Shown: in pieces, positions 1 through 10,183 of the stretch
Numbering within the stretch: the first letter of the stretch is position 1
Layout of the letters: the number at the start of each line of letters is the position of its first letter
Assembly (NCBI RefSeq): GCF_022695595.1
Contig: NZ_CP074380.1
Location: forward strand, 1-64,000
Length of the DNA stretch: 64,000 nt
From: Streptomyces sp. MST-110588
GTDB lineage: Bacteria; Actinomycetota; Actinomycetes; Streptomycetales; Streptomycetaceae
Direction: 5' to 3'
The notes under the pieces: generated by a model
The model's input: the letters and a program-made list of their open reading frames with translations, nothing else
What the model was told of the DNA's origin: nothing
Database searches by the model: none
Translations under genes and position numbers: made by a program

Positions 1-1925
1 GTCGATGAGGCGCACCGGACCAGTGGGTCGATAGGAAGGCGTGGGCGGACATCCACGACCAGACGAAGATCCCGCGCACCGCCGGCTGTACCTGACGGCG
101 ACGCCGCGGATCTGGGAGGAGCGGCTGAACCGCGAGGTCGCCGAGGGAGTACGCGACCCGCTGCCGCGCGAGATGGCGGCCTCCATGGACGACGAGAGGG
201 TCTTCGGGCCGGTTCTCTACAAGCTGTCGCTGGCGTCGGCGGTGTCGCGAAAGCTGCTGGCGCGGTACCAGATCATTGTCCTGGAGCTGAAGGACCCGGT
301 CGTGACGCCCGAGCGGCTGATGGGCGAGGACCGGCACACCGAGCAGGTCCGCGGGCAGCGCCTGGGCGCCCTCCAGGCCGCGCTCCTGCACACGATGGCG
401 CAGCACAACCTCCAGACCTGCATCACCTTCCACCACCGGACCATAGAGGCCGCGGCGTATGCGGAGGGCCTGAAGCGCATGGCCAAGCGGCTGCACGCCA
501 ACCAGCCGGAGAAGTACCCGGCCGAGATCTGGGCGGACTGGCTGTGCGGCGAACATGTCCCGGAGCGCCGGCGGGAGGTGCTGGGCAAGTTCGGCTCCAC
601 CGCCCGGCGGGCCGTGCTCTCGAACTGCCGTGTCCTGGGCGAGGGTGTGGACATCCGGGCCGTGGACTCGGTGGCTCTCCTGGACCCCAAGGGCGCACCG
701 CACGACATCGTGCAGGCAATCGGCCGGGCGCTGCGCCAGAAGCCCGGAGAAGGAAAGCTCGCGTCTTTGATCGTGCCGGTATTCCTCCAGCCTGATGAAT
801 CGCCGGAGGATATGTTCACCTCTGGTTCGTACCGGCCTTTGGTGAAAGTTCTTGAGGGTCTGCGGGCTCACGATGAAGAGGCCGTGGAATTGCTGGCAAT
901 CCCCCAGGAGCCTCAGAAGGACGTCGCGCAGCCCCCGAGTACATCGGCACGGCGTCCCAGGAAGGCGAGAAAGAATCCCGCCTGCTGCTGCGCTTTGCTG
1001 CTCCGCGTGATCCGGTGATGGTCGCCAACTGGGTGTCCTTCAACGTGATCGACACCGAGCGTCAGGACTGGGCGCGCGGCTGGATGAAGCTGAAGGCGTA
1101 CGTGGAGCGGGTCGGGAACGCACGGGTACCGTACGGACACCGGGAGGGCGCGACCCCGCTCGGGCAGTGGGTGGCAGAACAGCGACGGGCCTACGCGGCC
1201 GGGGAGATGAGCGGGCAGCGCGCCCGCCGGCTGGAGCGGCTCGGCATGGTGTGGTCCGTGGCGGATGAGCGGTTCCAGGAGAACCTGGAAGCCGCCAAGG
1301 CCTACTACGAGCAGCACTGGACCCTGTGTGCTCCGAGGTCCGCCGTGGCCCTGTCCAGGCCGGTAGGACAGTGGTTGAGCAATTTGCGCCGCCCCGGTGC
1401 GCTGGAGGGCCACCCGAATGGAAGGCCGCGCTGGAGGCGGTGGACGAGGACTGGAACCCGTCCTGGTCGGCGGAGTGGCAGCGGCACTACGCCGCCCTGC
1501 GGGAGCTGGTAGCCGACGAGGAGGGCCAGGCGGACGTCCTGCCGGGGTTCACGGTCCACGGCATGGACATCGGCAAGTGGCTGGCGCGGCAGCGCAAGCC
1601 CGAGGTCTGGCAGGGCCTGACCGACGGTCAGCGCCAGCGCCTGGAGCAGCTCGGCATCACACCGCCGCCCGGCCCGGAACCGCAGGCGAAGCCGCCCACG
1701 GCGCCTCTGAGCGCCTTCGAAAAGGGCGTAGCAGCCCTCGCCCAGTACAAGACCCGCGAGGGCTCCGTGAAGGTCCCCAGGGGACACGTAGAACGGCTGG
1801 AAGACGGGTCGGGAGTCCGGCTCGGGGTGTGGATCATGAATCAGAAAAGCCGCCGCGCCAAGCTCACCACCGACAAGCTCGCCGCACTCGCCGCCCTGGG
1901 ACTGGAATGGGCCTTGGAAGGCTAA
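1..1925 (+). pseudogene. Telomere-proximal DEAH-box helicase with HA repeats (5' partial, frameshifted)
   Basis: The visible part starts inside helicase motif II: VDEAH is encoded at bases 1-15. It continues through LTATP (motif III) and a C-terminal helicase domain with GEGVDIRAV and QAIGRALRQ (motifs V and VI). Three helicase-associated (HA) repeats follow, recognisable by patterns such as PLGQWVAEQRRAY and GMDIGKWLARQRK. The reading frame changes near bases 40, 935 and 1413. The last two fit loss of one base in a C run, and both sides remain conserved. Helicases of this build (TtrA-like) sit close to telomeres of linear Streptomyces replicons and have been linked to conjugal transfer of chromosome ends. 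The N-terminal half lies outside the window. The family call is secure, the exact role is inferred. Confidence 0.8.
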
Positions 1926-1981
1926 GAGAATGGGATAAGTTTGTGGTTAAGCAAGCTTGCCTGAAGTAGGGGTGCAGGGTC

Positions 1982-4082
1982 ATGGCATCTGAGGAAGAGC
2001 TGTTCGCGTCGGTCGACGCTCTGTTGAACGAGGAGCCGCATCTGCCGCCTCCGGCGGAGCGTGCCCGGCTGCGCGAGGCCGCCGGCATCACGCAGGCTCG
2101 CCTGGCCACCGCGTTGAAGACGACGACCCAGTCGGTGAAGAACTGGAGAACGGGCGCAGCGAGCCGAAGTCGCCGCGTCTGGATGCCTACCAGCGGCTGC
2201 TGAAGGGGTGGGCGGCGAAGTACCCGGCTCCCGGTACGGCTCCGGCAGCCGCGGGCGCCGCAGCGGCGCCCGCGGCGTCTACCGAACCGGCCGCGTCCAC
2301 GGGGACGGCAGATGCCCCCCAGGGCTCCGCTGTTGCGGCTGCGGCGCCGGCGTGCCCTGCCGCCCCCAGGCCCGCCGCAGCATCGAGCCGGCCGGCCACG
2401 AAGAAGGCGGCGCAGCCGGTAGCCGACTCTCGCTTCCCTCATGGCCCCTCGCGGTCCTGGACGGTGACGGCTGCGCATACGGCGTCGACGGCCTGGTGCT
2501 GGACTGCCCGGCGACCACGGTGGTGGAGCTGGTGGAGTGGACGCTGCGCGAGTCCGGCTTCGGCGCGCCGAAGCTGAACCGCTACGGCAAGGACTCCGAC
2601 CCGCTGATCGTGCTCACCGCGGCGGCCGCGGTGAAGCTGGGGCTGCCGGAGCGCCTGGAAGGCCACGAGCAGCGCCCTCCCTGCGCCTTCCCGAAGACCA
2701 TCCCGTGGTCAAGCAAGTGGTGAAAGCCAAATGGCGGCTCACCCAGCGCGGTTCGGCCCCTGGGCAAGGATCTACCGCAAGGTGCAGGGACGGGAGCGAC
2801 AGTGCGTGCAGTTCGCCATCCTGTCCTGGGACGCGCTCGACGAGCGGTCCTGGCCCGGCGTCGCGGACATGGAGCCGGCCGACATCGCCCGCGCCCTCGG
2901 CGTCTACGCCACCCGGGTCATCACCCCGCGCGGGTCAACGGCCGTCTCCGGGCTGGAGCTGATGACGGCGCTGCGCCCGCCCACACGTGCGGTGCAGGAC
3001 CCGGCGACCGGGAACTGGTGCCTGGCCACAACCCCGGCTCCCTCGGCACGGATCCGATCGACCCTGCGCCGCCGGAAGCCACCCCCGAACACCCCGTCGT
3101 CGTGGACTCCGGCTGGACCGGCGGGTTCCTCAATGAAGAGGCATACCAGTGGGTGCGCGATGTCAGCCTGCTGACGGATGAGGAGTGCACCCTGCCGTAC
3201 GCGGTCGGCCTGGACCTCAACACCGCCTTCCTCGCCGCCTCTGCCCGCCTGGTCGTCGGCCTGTCAGCGCCCGACCACTTCCGCCGTCCGACGTTCAATC
3301 CGAAGATCCCCGGCTCCTGGCTCGTCGACCTGAGCCATGTGGAGATCGACCCGCGGCTGCCCTCGCCCTTCACGCCGGACGGCACCCGGCCGTCGGGACC
3401 TGCCTGGTACCAGACGCACACCGTCGCCTACGCCCAGGAACTCGGCTACAACGTCGCCCCGATCGAGGCCTACCTGCGCCGGGAGACCGGCGCGTACCTG
3501 GACCCTTGGCACGATCGGCTCAAGAACGCGTACGTCGACACCCTCGCCGACCTCGGCGTCACCCGGGACCTGTCCGACACCGAGTTCCTCGCAGCGATGG
3601 AGCAGCACAAAGACGTCGACCCGGGCCTGGCCGCCGTCCTGTCTGCCATCAAGGCCACCGTGAAGGGCGGCATCGGCAAGCTCCGCGAGCGCCCGCAGGG
3701 CAAGAAATACAAGGAGGGCGAGCGGTGGCCGGCCCTCCAGCGCCCCACCTGGCGTCCGGATATCCGTGCCGCCGTCATTTCCAAGTCCCGGGTCAATATG
3801 CACCGCAAGATGCGCAACATGGCCACGATGACGGGTCTGTACCCGCTCGCCGTGCTGTCCGACTGCGTCGTCTACCCCTCGCCTGCGCCTCGCGCTGGAC
3901 TTCCTGCCCTACGCCGCCTCCGGCAAGCCCCAGCCTGGCGGCTTCCGCCTCGGTCCCACCCCGGGCCTGGCCAAACTCGAGGCGTCCAGTCGATGCTGTG
4001 GGCGGTCGACCTGATGGAACAGGGCTACAAACCCGCCCGCCACATCAAGGGCGGCGACGCCGTCCTCGACGAAGGCGAGTAA
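1982..4082 (+). pseudogene. tap: Telomere-associated protein Tap (frameshifted in this sequence)
   Basis: Tap binds the telomere 3' overhang and recruits the terminal protein Tpg during end patching of linear Streptomyces replicons. Read across frames, the product is about 700 aa. It has an N-terminal helix-turn-helix (AGITQARLATALKTTTQSV), an Ala/Pro-rich linker, and a long conserved body including PLAVLDGDG, LPEDHPVVKQVVKAKW, GPWARIYR and QSMLWAVDLMEQG. At least seven frame changes occur, near 2147, 2445, 2670, 2748, 3017, 3890 and 3985. Most fit a missing base in a G, C or T run. The stop is only 5 nt from the tpg start, as expected for the tap-tpg operon. Conservation across every break argues for sequencing indels rather than decay. 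Confidence 0.88.
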
Positions 4083-4087
4083 GCGCT

Positions 4088-4641
4088 GTGGGAGAGATCG
4101 ACGACGCCATCGAACGCGCCGACCAGAAGCCTTCACCCGCCAGCCGCCCAAGACACTCCAGGCCCGCATCAACTTTCTGATCAAGCAGCTCAAGACGACC
4201 AAAGCCGTCGCGGCGGAGATCGGGGTCAGCCAGCGGTCGGTGGAGCGCTACCGCAAGGGCGAACGCAAACACCCGCCGAAGGACATCGCCGCGAGGATCG
4301 ACGATGCCGTGCGGCGGCGCTGGCAGCCCCAGGTCCGCAAACGCCGGCGCAAGCAGGCTGCCACGACCGGGATCACGGTCGAGACCCGCGCCCGGTTCGG
4401 CTACACCGCGCCGATCGGTACGACCGACGACGGACGTTTCCGCCGGCTCACCGTCCGTCTCCCCGCGCAATACGCGCAGCGCCTGTTCGACGCCCGCGAC
4501 GCCGGAGCCAGCGACCTGCAGATGCGCCGGATCATCGCCGAAGGCTTCAAGGACATCTACTTCCAGGACGGCGGAAACCGCGCCATGGGGCTCTCCGACG
4601 TCACCCTCAACGACATCGACTACCTCGACCTCGACTACTGA
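4088..4641 (+). pseudogene. tpg: Telomere terminal protein Tpg (one frameshift)
   Basis: Tpg is the protein covalently attached to the 5' ends of linear Streptomyces replicons, where it primes end patching. The product is about 184 aa from a GTG start (VGEIDDAIERAD), 5 nt after the tap stop. It contains the helix-turn-helix-like segment TKAVAAEIGVSQRSVERYR, a basic stretch (RKRRRKQAATTG), and the conserved C-terminal part RLTVRLPAQYAQRLFDARDA ending in DIDYLDLDY. One frame change near 4130 fits a missing G in the codon after QK. The tap-tpg order and spacing match known linear replicons. Presence of this pair is the main evidence that the DNA belongs to a linear molecule. Confidence 0.88.
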
Positions 4642-4679
4642 CCTGGTCCCGGCTCGCAGGCCCAGAACCTGCTCGTCGG

Positions 4680-5401
4680 GTGAGCCGAAGCACGATAGTT
4701 GTCACACGCGACGGGATGGGTGGGGAAGCTGTTGCTGGCCTCGGGTGCCTTTCGGTGGCTCCCCTGCAGGGTGAGATGACGCTGTCGTTCCTGGGGCGGA
4801 TCACGGACAGGTACGGCCTGACGGTGCGGAGTCTGCTGTCGTCGGTCACCGAAGTGGCTGGCCAGCAGAGCGTCGTCGGGGCTCTGCAGGGCGACAGTGA
4901 GGTGTTCTTGAACGCCGCGGCCCGGGACCGGGTCGCGGCGCTGTGCCGTGTGCCGCAGGTGGACATACGCCGTGCGCTGCTGGCCTGGATGTGGGAGGAG
5001 CCGCTGGGCCCCTTGACGGAGAGGCCGGCGGCGCGGCTCCACAACGGGGTGGAGACGGTTGCTGCCTGGGGTCCGGCCCGCTCCTACGCAGCCCAGCACG
5101 GGCACCTCGCTCCACACGCCGGCGAGCAGCACGAAGGCTTTTCGATCGGACGCTGGCTGGCCGAACACCGCCAACGCGCCCGCAAAAGGAACGGCACATC
5201 CCCTCAAGCCCGCGTCCTGGCCAGCCTGGACCCGTGGGGGAACCCGCCCTGGCCGATGCGGTGCAGTACGCCTACCACCACGCCCGCATCCGCCCCGATA
5301 CCCCACGCGCCACACGATGGGTCACCACCCAACGCCAGGCATGGCCGCTCCTACACCCTGGTCAGCAGCAGCTCCTGGTCGGCATCGGCGTGGGCAGGTA
5401 G
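4680..5401 (+). pseudogene. TniQ N-terminal / helicase-associated-domain chimera (frameshifted)
   Basis: The first ~110 residues resemble the N-terminus of TniQ/TnsD-type target selectors (PLQGEMTLSFLGRITDRYGL, then a region ending VAAWGPA). Directly after AWGPA the sequence becomes an HA repeat (RSYAAQHGHLAPH, SIGRWLAEHRQRARKR). A second HA repeat (QYAYHHARIRPDT) follows a frame change near 5255 that fits a missing G in a TGG codon. TniQ would normally continue into a zinc finger here, which is absent. The gene therefore looks like a fusion made by recombination between a transposon gene and a telomere-type HA gene. The function of the fusion, if any, is unknown. Confidence 0.55.
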
Positions 5402-5409
5402 CTCTCGTT

Positions 5410-5613
5410 TCAGCGAGGGGGCTCCTGCTCGCTGCGATACGCCCGGGCCAGTAGCCCAGCGAACGCAGCGGCCCGCTCGACGCCGTACCGACCACCTTGG
5501 ATCTGGTGAAGCAACGCCCGGCCTACCTGCTCGGGAGTGAACCCGTTTTTCGCCAGCTCTTGAACGATCTCCTCGATGGACGGCGGTGCCTGCCGGTGGG
5601 CACGCTCGCTCAC
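5410..5613 (-). CDS. Uncharacterised 67-aa protein, last gene of the DarT-like operon
   Basis: Short helical protein starting VSERAHRQAPPSIEEIVQEL and ending AYRSEQEPPR, with no recognisable domain and no signal peptide or membrane segment. Its GTG start overlaps the stop of the ADP-ribosylglycohydrolase gene (GTGA), so it is probably translationally coupled to it. Position as the fourth gene of a compact operon suggests an accessory or regulatory partner. That is inference from position only. It ends 8 nt from the convergent TniQ/HA gene. Confidence 0.55.
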   Translation of the reverse strand: MSERAHRQAPPSIEEIVQELAKNGFTPEQVGRALLHQIQGGRYGVERAAAFAGLLARAYRSEQEPPR

Positions 5614-7083
5614 CGCACCAGGTGCAGTCCCGACCGGACGGGCCTTTGATCGGTGGATACGGCAGGCCGCACCGGAGCTTCGAAGAGGAGTTGCTGCTCT
5701 TTCGGGGCGTCTGCAGCCCGCCGATTCCGTGGTGGTCGCACGTCCCCGGGGAGCAGGTTCTCATCCAGTGGCCTGAGATCCGGCCTGGCGCGGACAAGGA
5801 CGCTCTGGCCGAACGGCAAAGTGCCCCACACGTATGTGGCCTGGTTACTGGCTGCTGGTGTGTTCGTAGGCGTAAAGGGCCCCAGACCAGCCAATGCCGG
5901 CCCCATTGGTGTGTGGCCTACGAGGTCGAGCGTGGCCTTGGGAGGGCTCCAGCGCAGAAGATCCGGGTAGGCGAATGTGGAGGCCTCACGCCCTTGAGAA
6001 ATGTCCCACATGCGCCGTGCCTCGGAGTCGATTACCTGGACATCTTGCACGGTGCCGGGCGGGGGCCTGCCGTGACGACGCCTAGAAGAGCGCCAGCCAT
6101 GGTGGCGATCGTGTCGGTGTCCGAGCCGAGGGTGTTGGCGGCAAGGAGCAGGCCAGCTTCTGGGGAGTCGGCATAGGCATGTGCCAGAACCGCGGCAAGC
6201 AGTGGTGACTGTGCCTGATCCACGCGTTGCGTCCTCGAAGCCGCCCCACCGCTGCACCAGGGCAGCGTAGGTCTCTGTTGTGAAGGGCGTTGTGGGGTCG
6301 AATGCCTCGAGTGCTGCGCGGCATTCGTTGGCGACGGTGACGGCGGCCGAGCGGAAGTCGATGCCAGCGGCATCACTCCATGTGGGTAGCCAAAGATATG
6401 CCAGTTCGTCGTCTTTTGCGATGATGTCCGGTACCTGCTCCAGCCAGTCGACTGCGGGGCGCCACTGCTTGGGGCCGGGGAGTTCGTTGGTGTCCAGGGC
6501 GTGGGCCAGCAGGATGGCGTGCAGGACGGCGCCGAGGATGCCCCGAGGGTGGCCGTGGGTGCTGACGGCGTTGCGTACGACGTCGCGGGTGATGTGGTCC
6601 CAGTTGGTGAGGTCCCGTGCGGACCAGACGTGGGGCTGGATACGCATGGCGCCGTTGCCGCCGATGTCGACGTAGCGGGCGGCTTTGGTGGCGAAGACGT
6701 TCTGCGACCACTTGGCTTCGACCCGCATCAAACCGGTGGCTGCCGCTTTGGTCCCGCGGCCGGCGCCGAGGGCGTAGGCCTGCCAGGCAACGACTTCGAT
6801 CTTCGCGAAGGCCTCGGCGTCGAATTCCCCGTCTCCGCGAATGGCGCGTGAAGTTGCAAGGCGCAGTTGGGTGTCATCGGAGTAGGCGCCTGCGGGAGAG
6901 GCATGTCGCGTCCGTAGCGGCCTCCCACGCGCCTCTTCCAGGCACGGTCGTGGTGACTTCATCCTGTCCGACGCGTCGTCGCACGCCGGCGGTGTCGGTC
7001 AGTTCGGTGATGAAGCCGAGTGCATCTCCGTACGCCGCCCACTGGGCTGAGGCGCGTACTACCTCCCATTGCATGGCGCTCAC
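5610..7083 (-). pseudogene. ADP-ribosylglycohydrolase (DraG/ARH superfamily), frameshifted
   Basis: ADP-ribosylglycohydrolases remove ADP-ribose from modified targets using two Mg ions. The family motifs are visible: GDALGFITE near the N-terminus, YSDDTQLRLATSRAI (metal-binding SDDT) and NTLGSDTDTIATMAGALLG (second metal site). They lie in three different frames, with changes near 6938, 6895, 6222 and 6065, each explicable by a small indel. The GTG start is 8 nt after the DarT-like stop, and the stop overlaps the next gene. A hydrolase beside an ADP-ribosyltransferase suggests it reverses the transferase's modification, as DarG macrodomains and NADAR proteins do for DarT. The C-terminal ~80 residues are not recognised. 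Family call strong, partner role inferred. Confidence 0.75.
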
Positions 7084-7091
7084 CGTAGTCC

Positions 7092-7778
7092 TTACCTGCC
7101 GAACGTGACCGGGTCGGCAATGATGTCGACCTCATCATGTCCGCTGACGCTGACAATGGCCTCGGCCTTCGCTGCGTCCTCGTCGGTGAGGACGCAGATG
7201 CGCTGCAGGTATCGGGTGGAGACGGCCTGCGGGTAGAGCACCTCGGCTTGCGGGTTCGTGGGCAGGTGAGGCTCGCGGTTGCCGCGTGGCGGTGTGTTTT
7301 TGCCGAAGCCGTAGGGGACGCGGTCGGCGAAGAGAGCTTCGGCTCCAGGCAGTCCCTTCACGGGAGTGATGCCCTCGTATCCCATGTTGCTTGGGGAGAA
7401 CAGCACGCCTGGGTGCGTCATGATGACGGGATCGAAGCTGAGGACTGCCCAGAATAGGTCTTCGTTCGCCCACCACTTTTGGCTGCTGGTTCGCAGGAAG
7501 CTGTGGTTGGGTTGGCTGATGCTGAGGTTCACGTACCGCCAGTATTTGGGGTCCTCGCGGCGCCACTTGGTGTTTTCGTGGTAGATGCTCTCGAGATACT
7601 CGTCCTTTGACAGAAGCGCCCGAGCCTTGCATTCTCGTTGCAGAAGTATGCCCAGCAAGCCCCGGTTTGTCGTGAAGTGCACCACTTCGGTGATCTTGCG
7701 TTCCTGGATGAGGGCGTTGATGCCCTCATCCTGTCCTTGGCCATCCGGTATGGCCGGGATCGGCTCTGCCGCGGTCAT
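7092..7778 (-). CDS. DarT-like (DUF4433) ADP-ribosyltransferase
   Basis: The 228-aa intact protein has features of the DarT/DUF4433 family, which transfers ADP-ribose from NAD to bases in DNA. An N-terminal VVHFTTNRGLLGILL carries the HFT motif (His34). A VNLSISQPN strand and an aromatic-rich segment lie in the centre. QAEVLYPQAV near residue 179 supplies the expected catalytic Glu, followed by a YLQRICV strand. Its ATG overlaps the upstream helicase stop (ATGA), indicating translational coupling, and the hydrolase gene follows after 8 nt. Characterised relatives are toxins or phage-defence effectors that modify thymidine or guanosine. Target base and toxicity here are unknown. The sequence is divergent, so DarT-like is the safe name. 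Confidence 0.7.
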   Translation of the reverse strand: MTAAEPIPAIPDGQGQDEGINALIQERKITEVVHFTTNRGLLGILLQRECKARALLSKDEYLESIYHENTKWRREDPKYWRYVNLSISQPNHSFLRTSSQKWWANEDLFWAVLSFDPVIMTHPGVLFSPSNMGYEGITPVKGLPGAEALFADRVPYGFGKNTPPRGNREPHLPTNPQAEVLYPQAVSTRYLQRICVLTDEDAAKAEAIVSVSGHDEVDIIADPVTFGR

Positions 7779-9169
7779 ACGGCTTTCACCTCGTAGGTGT
7801 CCGGGTCCATGCAGGCGATGAGGTCGCTTGCCTCGGAGGGCTTGTAAGTGATGGTCAGCGTCTTGCGGGCGCGTCCGGCGGACATGGCCAGCAGGCGCAG
7901 GTGGGCGTCTCGTTCGCTGTCGCCGGGCTCGGTGGCATGGGGCATGACTTCACTGTTGAGTCCGACGATGATCACGTGGTCGAACTCCAGCCCCTTGGCG
8001 GAGTGCATCGTCGAAAGCGCGACGTTCACCGGCCCCGTCGGCCACTCGGCGTTGCGGGTGAGCTCCACGTAGGCCAGTCCCGCGGTGTTCAGACGGTTCT
8101 TGACCTCGCCGAACCAGCCCTTGGCATGAAGGATGGCGACGGACTCGTCATTGTCTGGTCCGAGGTCGTTGAGGAACTGCACCACATGGTCCATCTGCTG
8201 GGTGAAGGTGCCCTGGACCAGCAAAGGCTTGTCGCCCTCTTCCTTGCAGGAGGTGAGGTCCGGGATCGCGGCGTCGTCCGTCGTCTCCACGTCGTTGAGC
8301 AGCGGGGCGGCGAAGGCGGCGATCTGCCGGGTGTTGCGGAAGTTCTTCGACAACAGCTTGCTGTTGTGCGAGCCCACGCTCAGGCCGACCTCGCTCCAAG
8401 TGAAGCGCTGCGGATAGATGCGCTGAGCAGCGTCGAGGACGAAGGTAAGCGTGTGCTCGTCGGTGAGGTGGTTGAGCACGGCGCGGACCTGGTTGGCGGA
8501 GAAGTCCTGAGCCTCGTCGACCACGACCACGTGGTAGGGGTCGTCGGCACGCTTGGCCGCCATGGCATTCGCCAGGTCAGACCAGTCCCAGGCCTGCTGC
8601 TGCTTCTTCCACTCCTGGAAGGGGTAGATCACCTCTTCCAGCAACCGGCGGCGCACCGAGGCCGGCATCCGCGGGGAGCGGCCGCGACCCTGGCGTTCAC
8701 ACTCGATGTACTCGTCCAGGTGATCGGGCATGAAGCGGCCCAGGACATAGTCCGCTTCGGAGCGTACGAAGTCGGCGGACAACGGCAGGGGCTCGGCCAG
8801 GGCCTCCAGCTTCCGACTGCCCTCCCGGTCCTGGAGGATCCGCTCGTAGGCCACGCGATCGGTGGCCCACTTCGCGAAAGTGGAGATCGTCAGCTCGACG
8901 TCATTGCCCTTGAGCTGCTCCTGGGTGAGTTCCTCGATGTAACCGCGCAACGTGCGGTTGTAGGTGAGAACCAGGACACGGACGGGGCCACTGATGAAGC
9001 CGTCGCGGCGACGACGCTGCCAGAAACCGACAGTGAACTTCAGCCGGTACAGGGCAGTCGTGGTCTTGCCGCTGCCCGCGGCCCCCCGTACGACGAACAC
9101 CCCCGGCTTGTGATTGTTGATCACCGTGAGCTGCTCGCTCGTCGGCTGCGTCGGCCTGAGAACCTTCAT
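7775..9169 (-). CDS. UvrD/Rep-like SF1 helicase
   Basis: The protein has the core of a superfamily 1 DNA helicase. Walker A is GAAGSGKTT (residues 29-37), motif II is VVVDEAQD (DEAQD at 218-222), FVLDAAQR and NFRNTRQI match later motifs, and STMHSAKGLEFDHVIIVG is the C-terminal motif. At 464 aa it is shorter than UvrD (about 700 aa), so the accessory 2B domain is probably missing. I chose the ATG at 9169 because GGGAGGG lies 9 nt upstream. An in-frame ATG at 9214 would add 15 residues. It is the first gene of the operon and overlaps the DarT-like gene by 4 nt. It may feed or sense DNA ends or single strands for the transferase, which is inference. Confidence 0.82.
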   Translation of the reverse strand: MKVLRPTQPTSEQLTVINNHKPGVFVVRGAAGSGKTTTALYRLKFTVGFWQRRRRDGFISGPVRVLVLTYNRTLRGYIEELTQEQLKGNDVELTISTFAKWATDRVAYERILQDREGSRKLEALAEPLPLSADFVRSEADYVLGRFMPDHLDEYIECERQGRGRSPRMPASVRRRLLEEVIYPFQEWKKQQQAWDWSDLANAMAAKRADDPYHVVVVDEAQDFSANQVRAVLNHLTDEHTLTFVLDAAQRIYPQRFTWSEVGLSVGSHNSKLLSKNFRNTRQIAAFAAPLLNDVETTDDAAIPDLTSCKEEGDKPLLVQGTFTQQMDHVVQFLNDLGPDNDESVAILHAKGWFGEVKNRLNTAGLAYVELTRNAEWPTGPVNVALSTMHSAKGLEFDHVIIVGLNSEVMPHATEPGDSERDAHLRLLAMSAGRARKTLTITYKPSEASDLIACMDPDTYEVKAV

Positions 9170-9359
9170 CCGCGCGGTCCCTCCCCAAGACTCACCCCCC
9201 GAACCTGAGGCCATGTTAGGAGCGAGCGCCGCCAGGCAGGTTGAAGATCGGACAACAGTTCGTCACGGAATCGCAGAAAGCGACACATCGGTCACTTGTT
9301 CGAGTGATGGCTGCTGAGGTGTCCCTCCCCCGGAGACGGCAGGTACTTGGCTGGTCGGC

Positions 9360-10183
9360 GTGGAGCAGCAAGCTGTCAACGGGTGGGGCGAGGCGGGCGT
9401 CGAGACGGTGTTCGCCACCGCTGCCGGGCAAGTGACGCAGTTGCCATGGGATCAAGCGGCGGCCACGGTGCGTTTCGAGGACCTGGCGCCGGTATCCGCG
9501 TTTCCGGCCGTGCCGGGCCGTCGATGGGGGCCGGGCTGGTGGTGGTCGGCGACCACCGGAAGGCACGTCGTGCACGGTTGGGCAGCGATGCGCACCCAGC
9601 TGATGATCCTGGTCCGGGATCCGGACGTGACCGGTCTTTCCGCACGCCCGGTACGGCTGCTGTGGCGGGAAACCGACGGACGGGTGCGCTCGTGGTGCCC
9701 CAGCTCTTCGCCCGGTACGCCGACGGCACCGGCCTGCTCGCCGACTGCCCCGCCAGCCCGCCCCCGGTGGAGACGGGGCGCAGCAGGCGCGGATGGTCCT
9801 GGAGGCGGCGTGTGCCCGCGTGGACTGGGCGTATCGGCGGCTTGAGCCGCCGTCTGCGGTGATGGCGGCGAATCTGCGGTGGCTGGCCGGCTACCGCCAT
9901 CCGCGCAATCAGGGCCCGCCCGGGGTGCGGGCCGCGCTGGCCGAGGCGTTCGCCGGGTTCCGGCCACTGGCCGGCGGTGCGGCCGCGGTGGGTGATCCGC
10001 TCCAGGTACTGCCGGCTGTCTATCACGCGCTGTGGCGCGGGCATCTGACGACGTCTCTTGATGAGCCGCTGCACCAGGAGTCGCTGGTCCGCGCTGACGC
10101 TGAACGCAGTGGTGGGGGCGCCGGAAAGCGGCTGGGTGCCGGAGGCGGCCAAGGAAGGGGTGAGTGGGCGGCGCACACGATAA
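9360..10183 (+). pseudogene. tnsA: TnsA-like endonuclease subunit (frameshifted)
   Basis: TnsA cuts the 5' ends of Tn7-like elements in the heteromeric TnsA/TnsB transposase. The sequence shows conserved blocks of the Streptomyces TnsA-like family: LPWDQAA, AVPGRRWGPGWWWSATTGRH, LARPVRLLWRE-like residues, PQLFARYADGTGLLADCP and YRRLEPPSAVMAANLRWL. Frame changes near 9696 (fits a missing G in a TGG codon), near 9790 and near 10100 split it. I take the GTG at 9360 as start, without a strong ribosome site. The reconstructed C-terminus (VPEAAKEGVSGRRTR, stop at 10181) overlaps the tnsB start, consistent with an operon. Confidence 0.68.

Noticed and set aside
9200..9340. Terminal repeats of the Tn7-like element upstream of tnsA
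   Set aside because: Short similarities such as CAGAAAGCG recur after 17719, but in direct rather than inverted orientation and too short to support ends.
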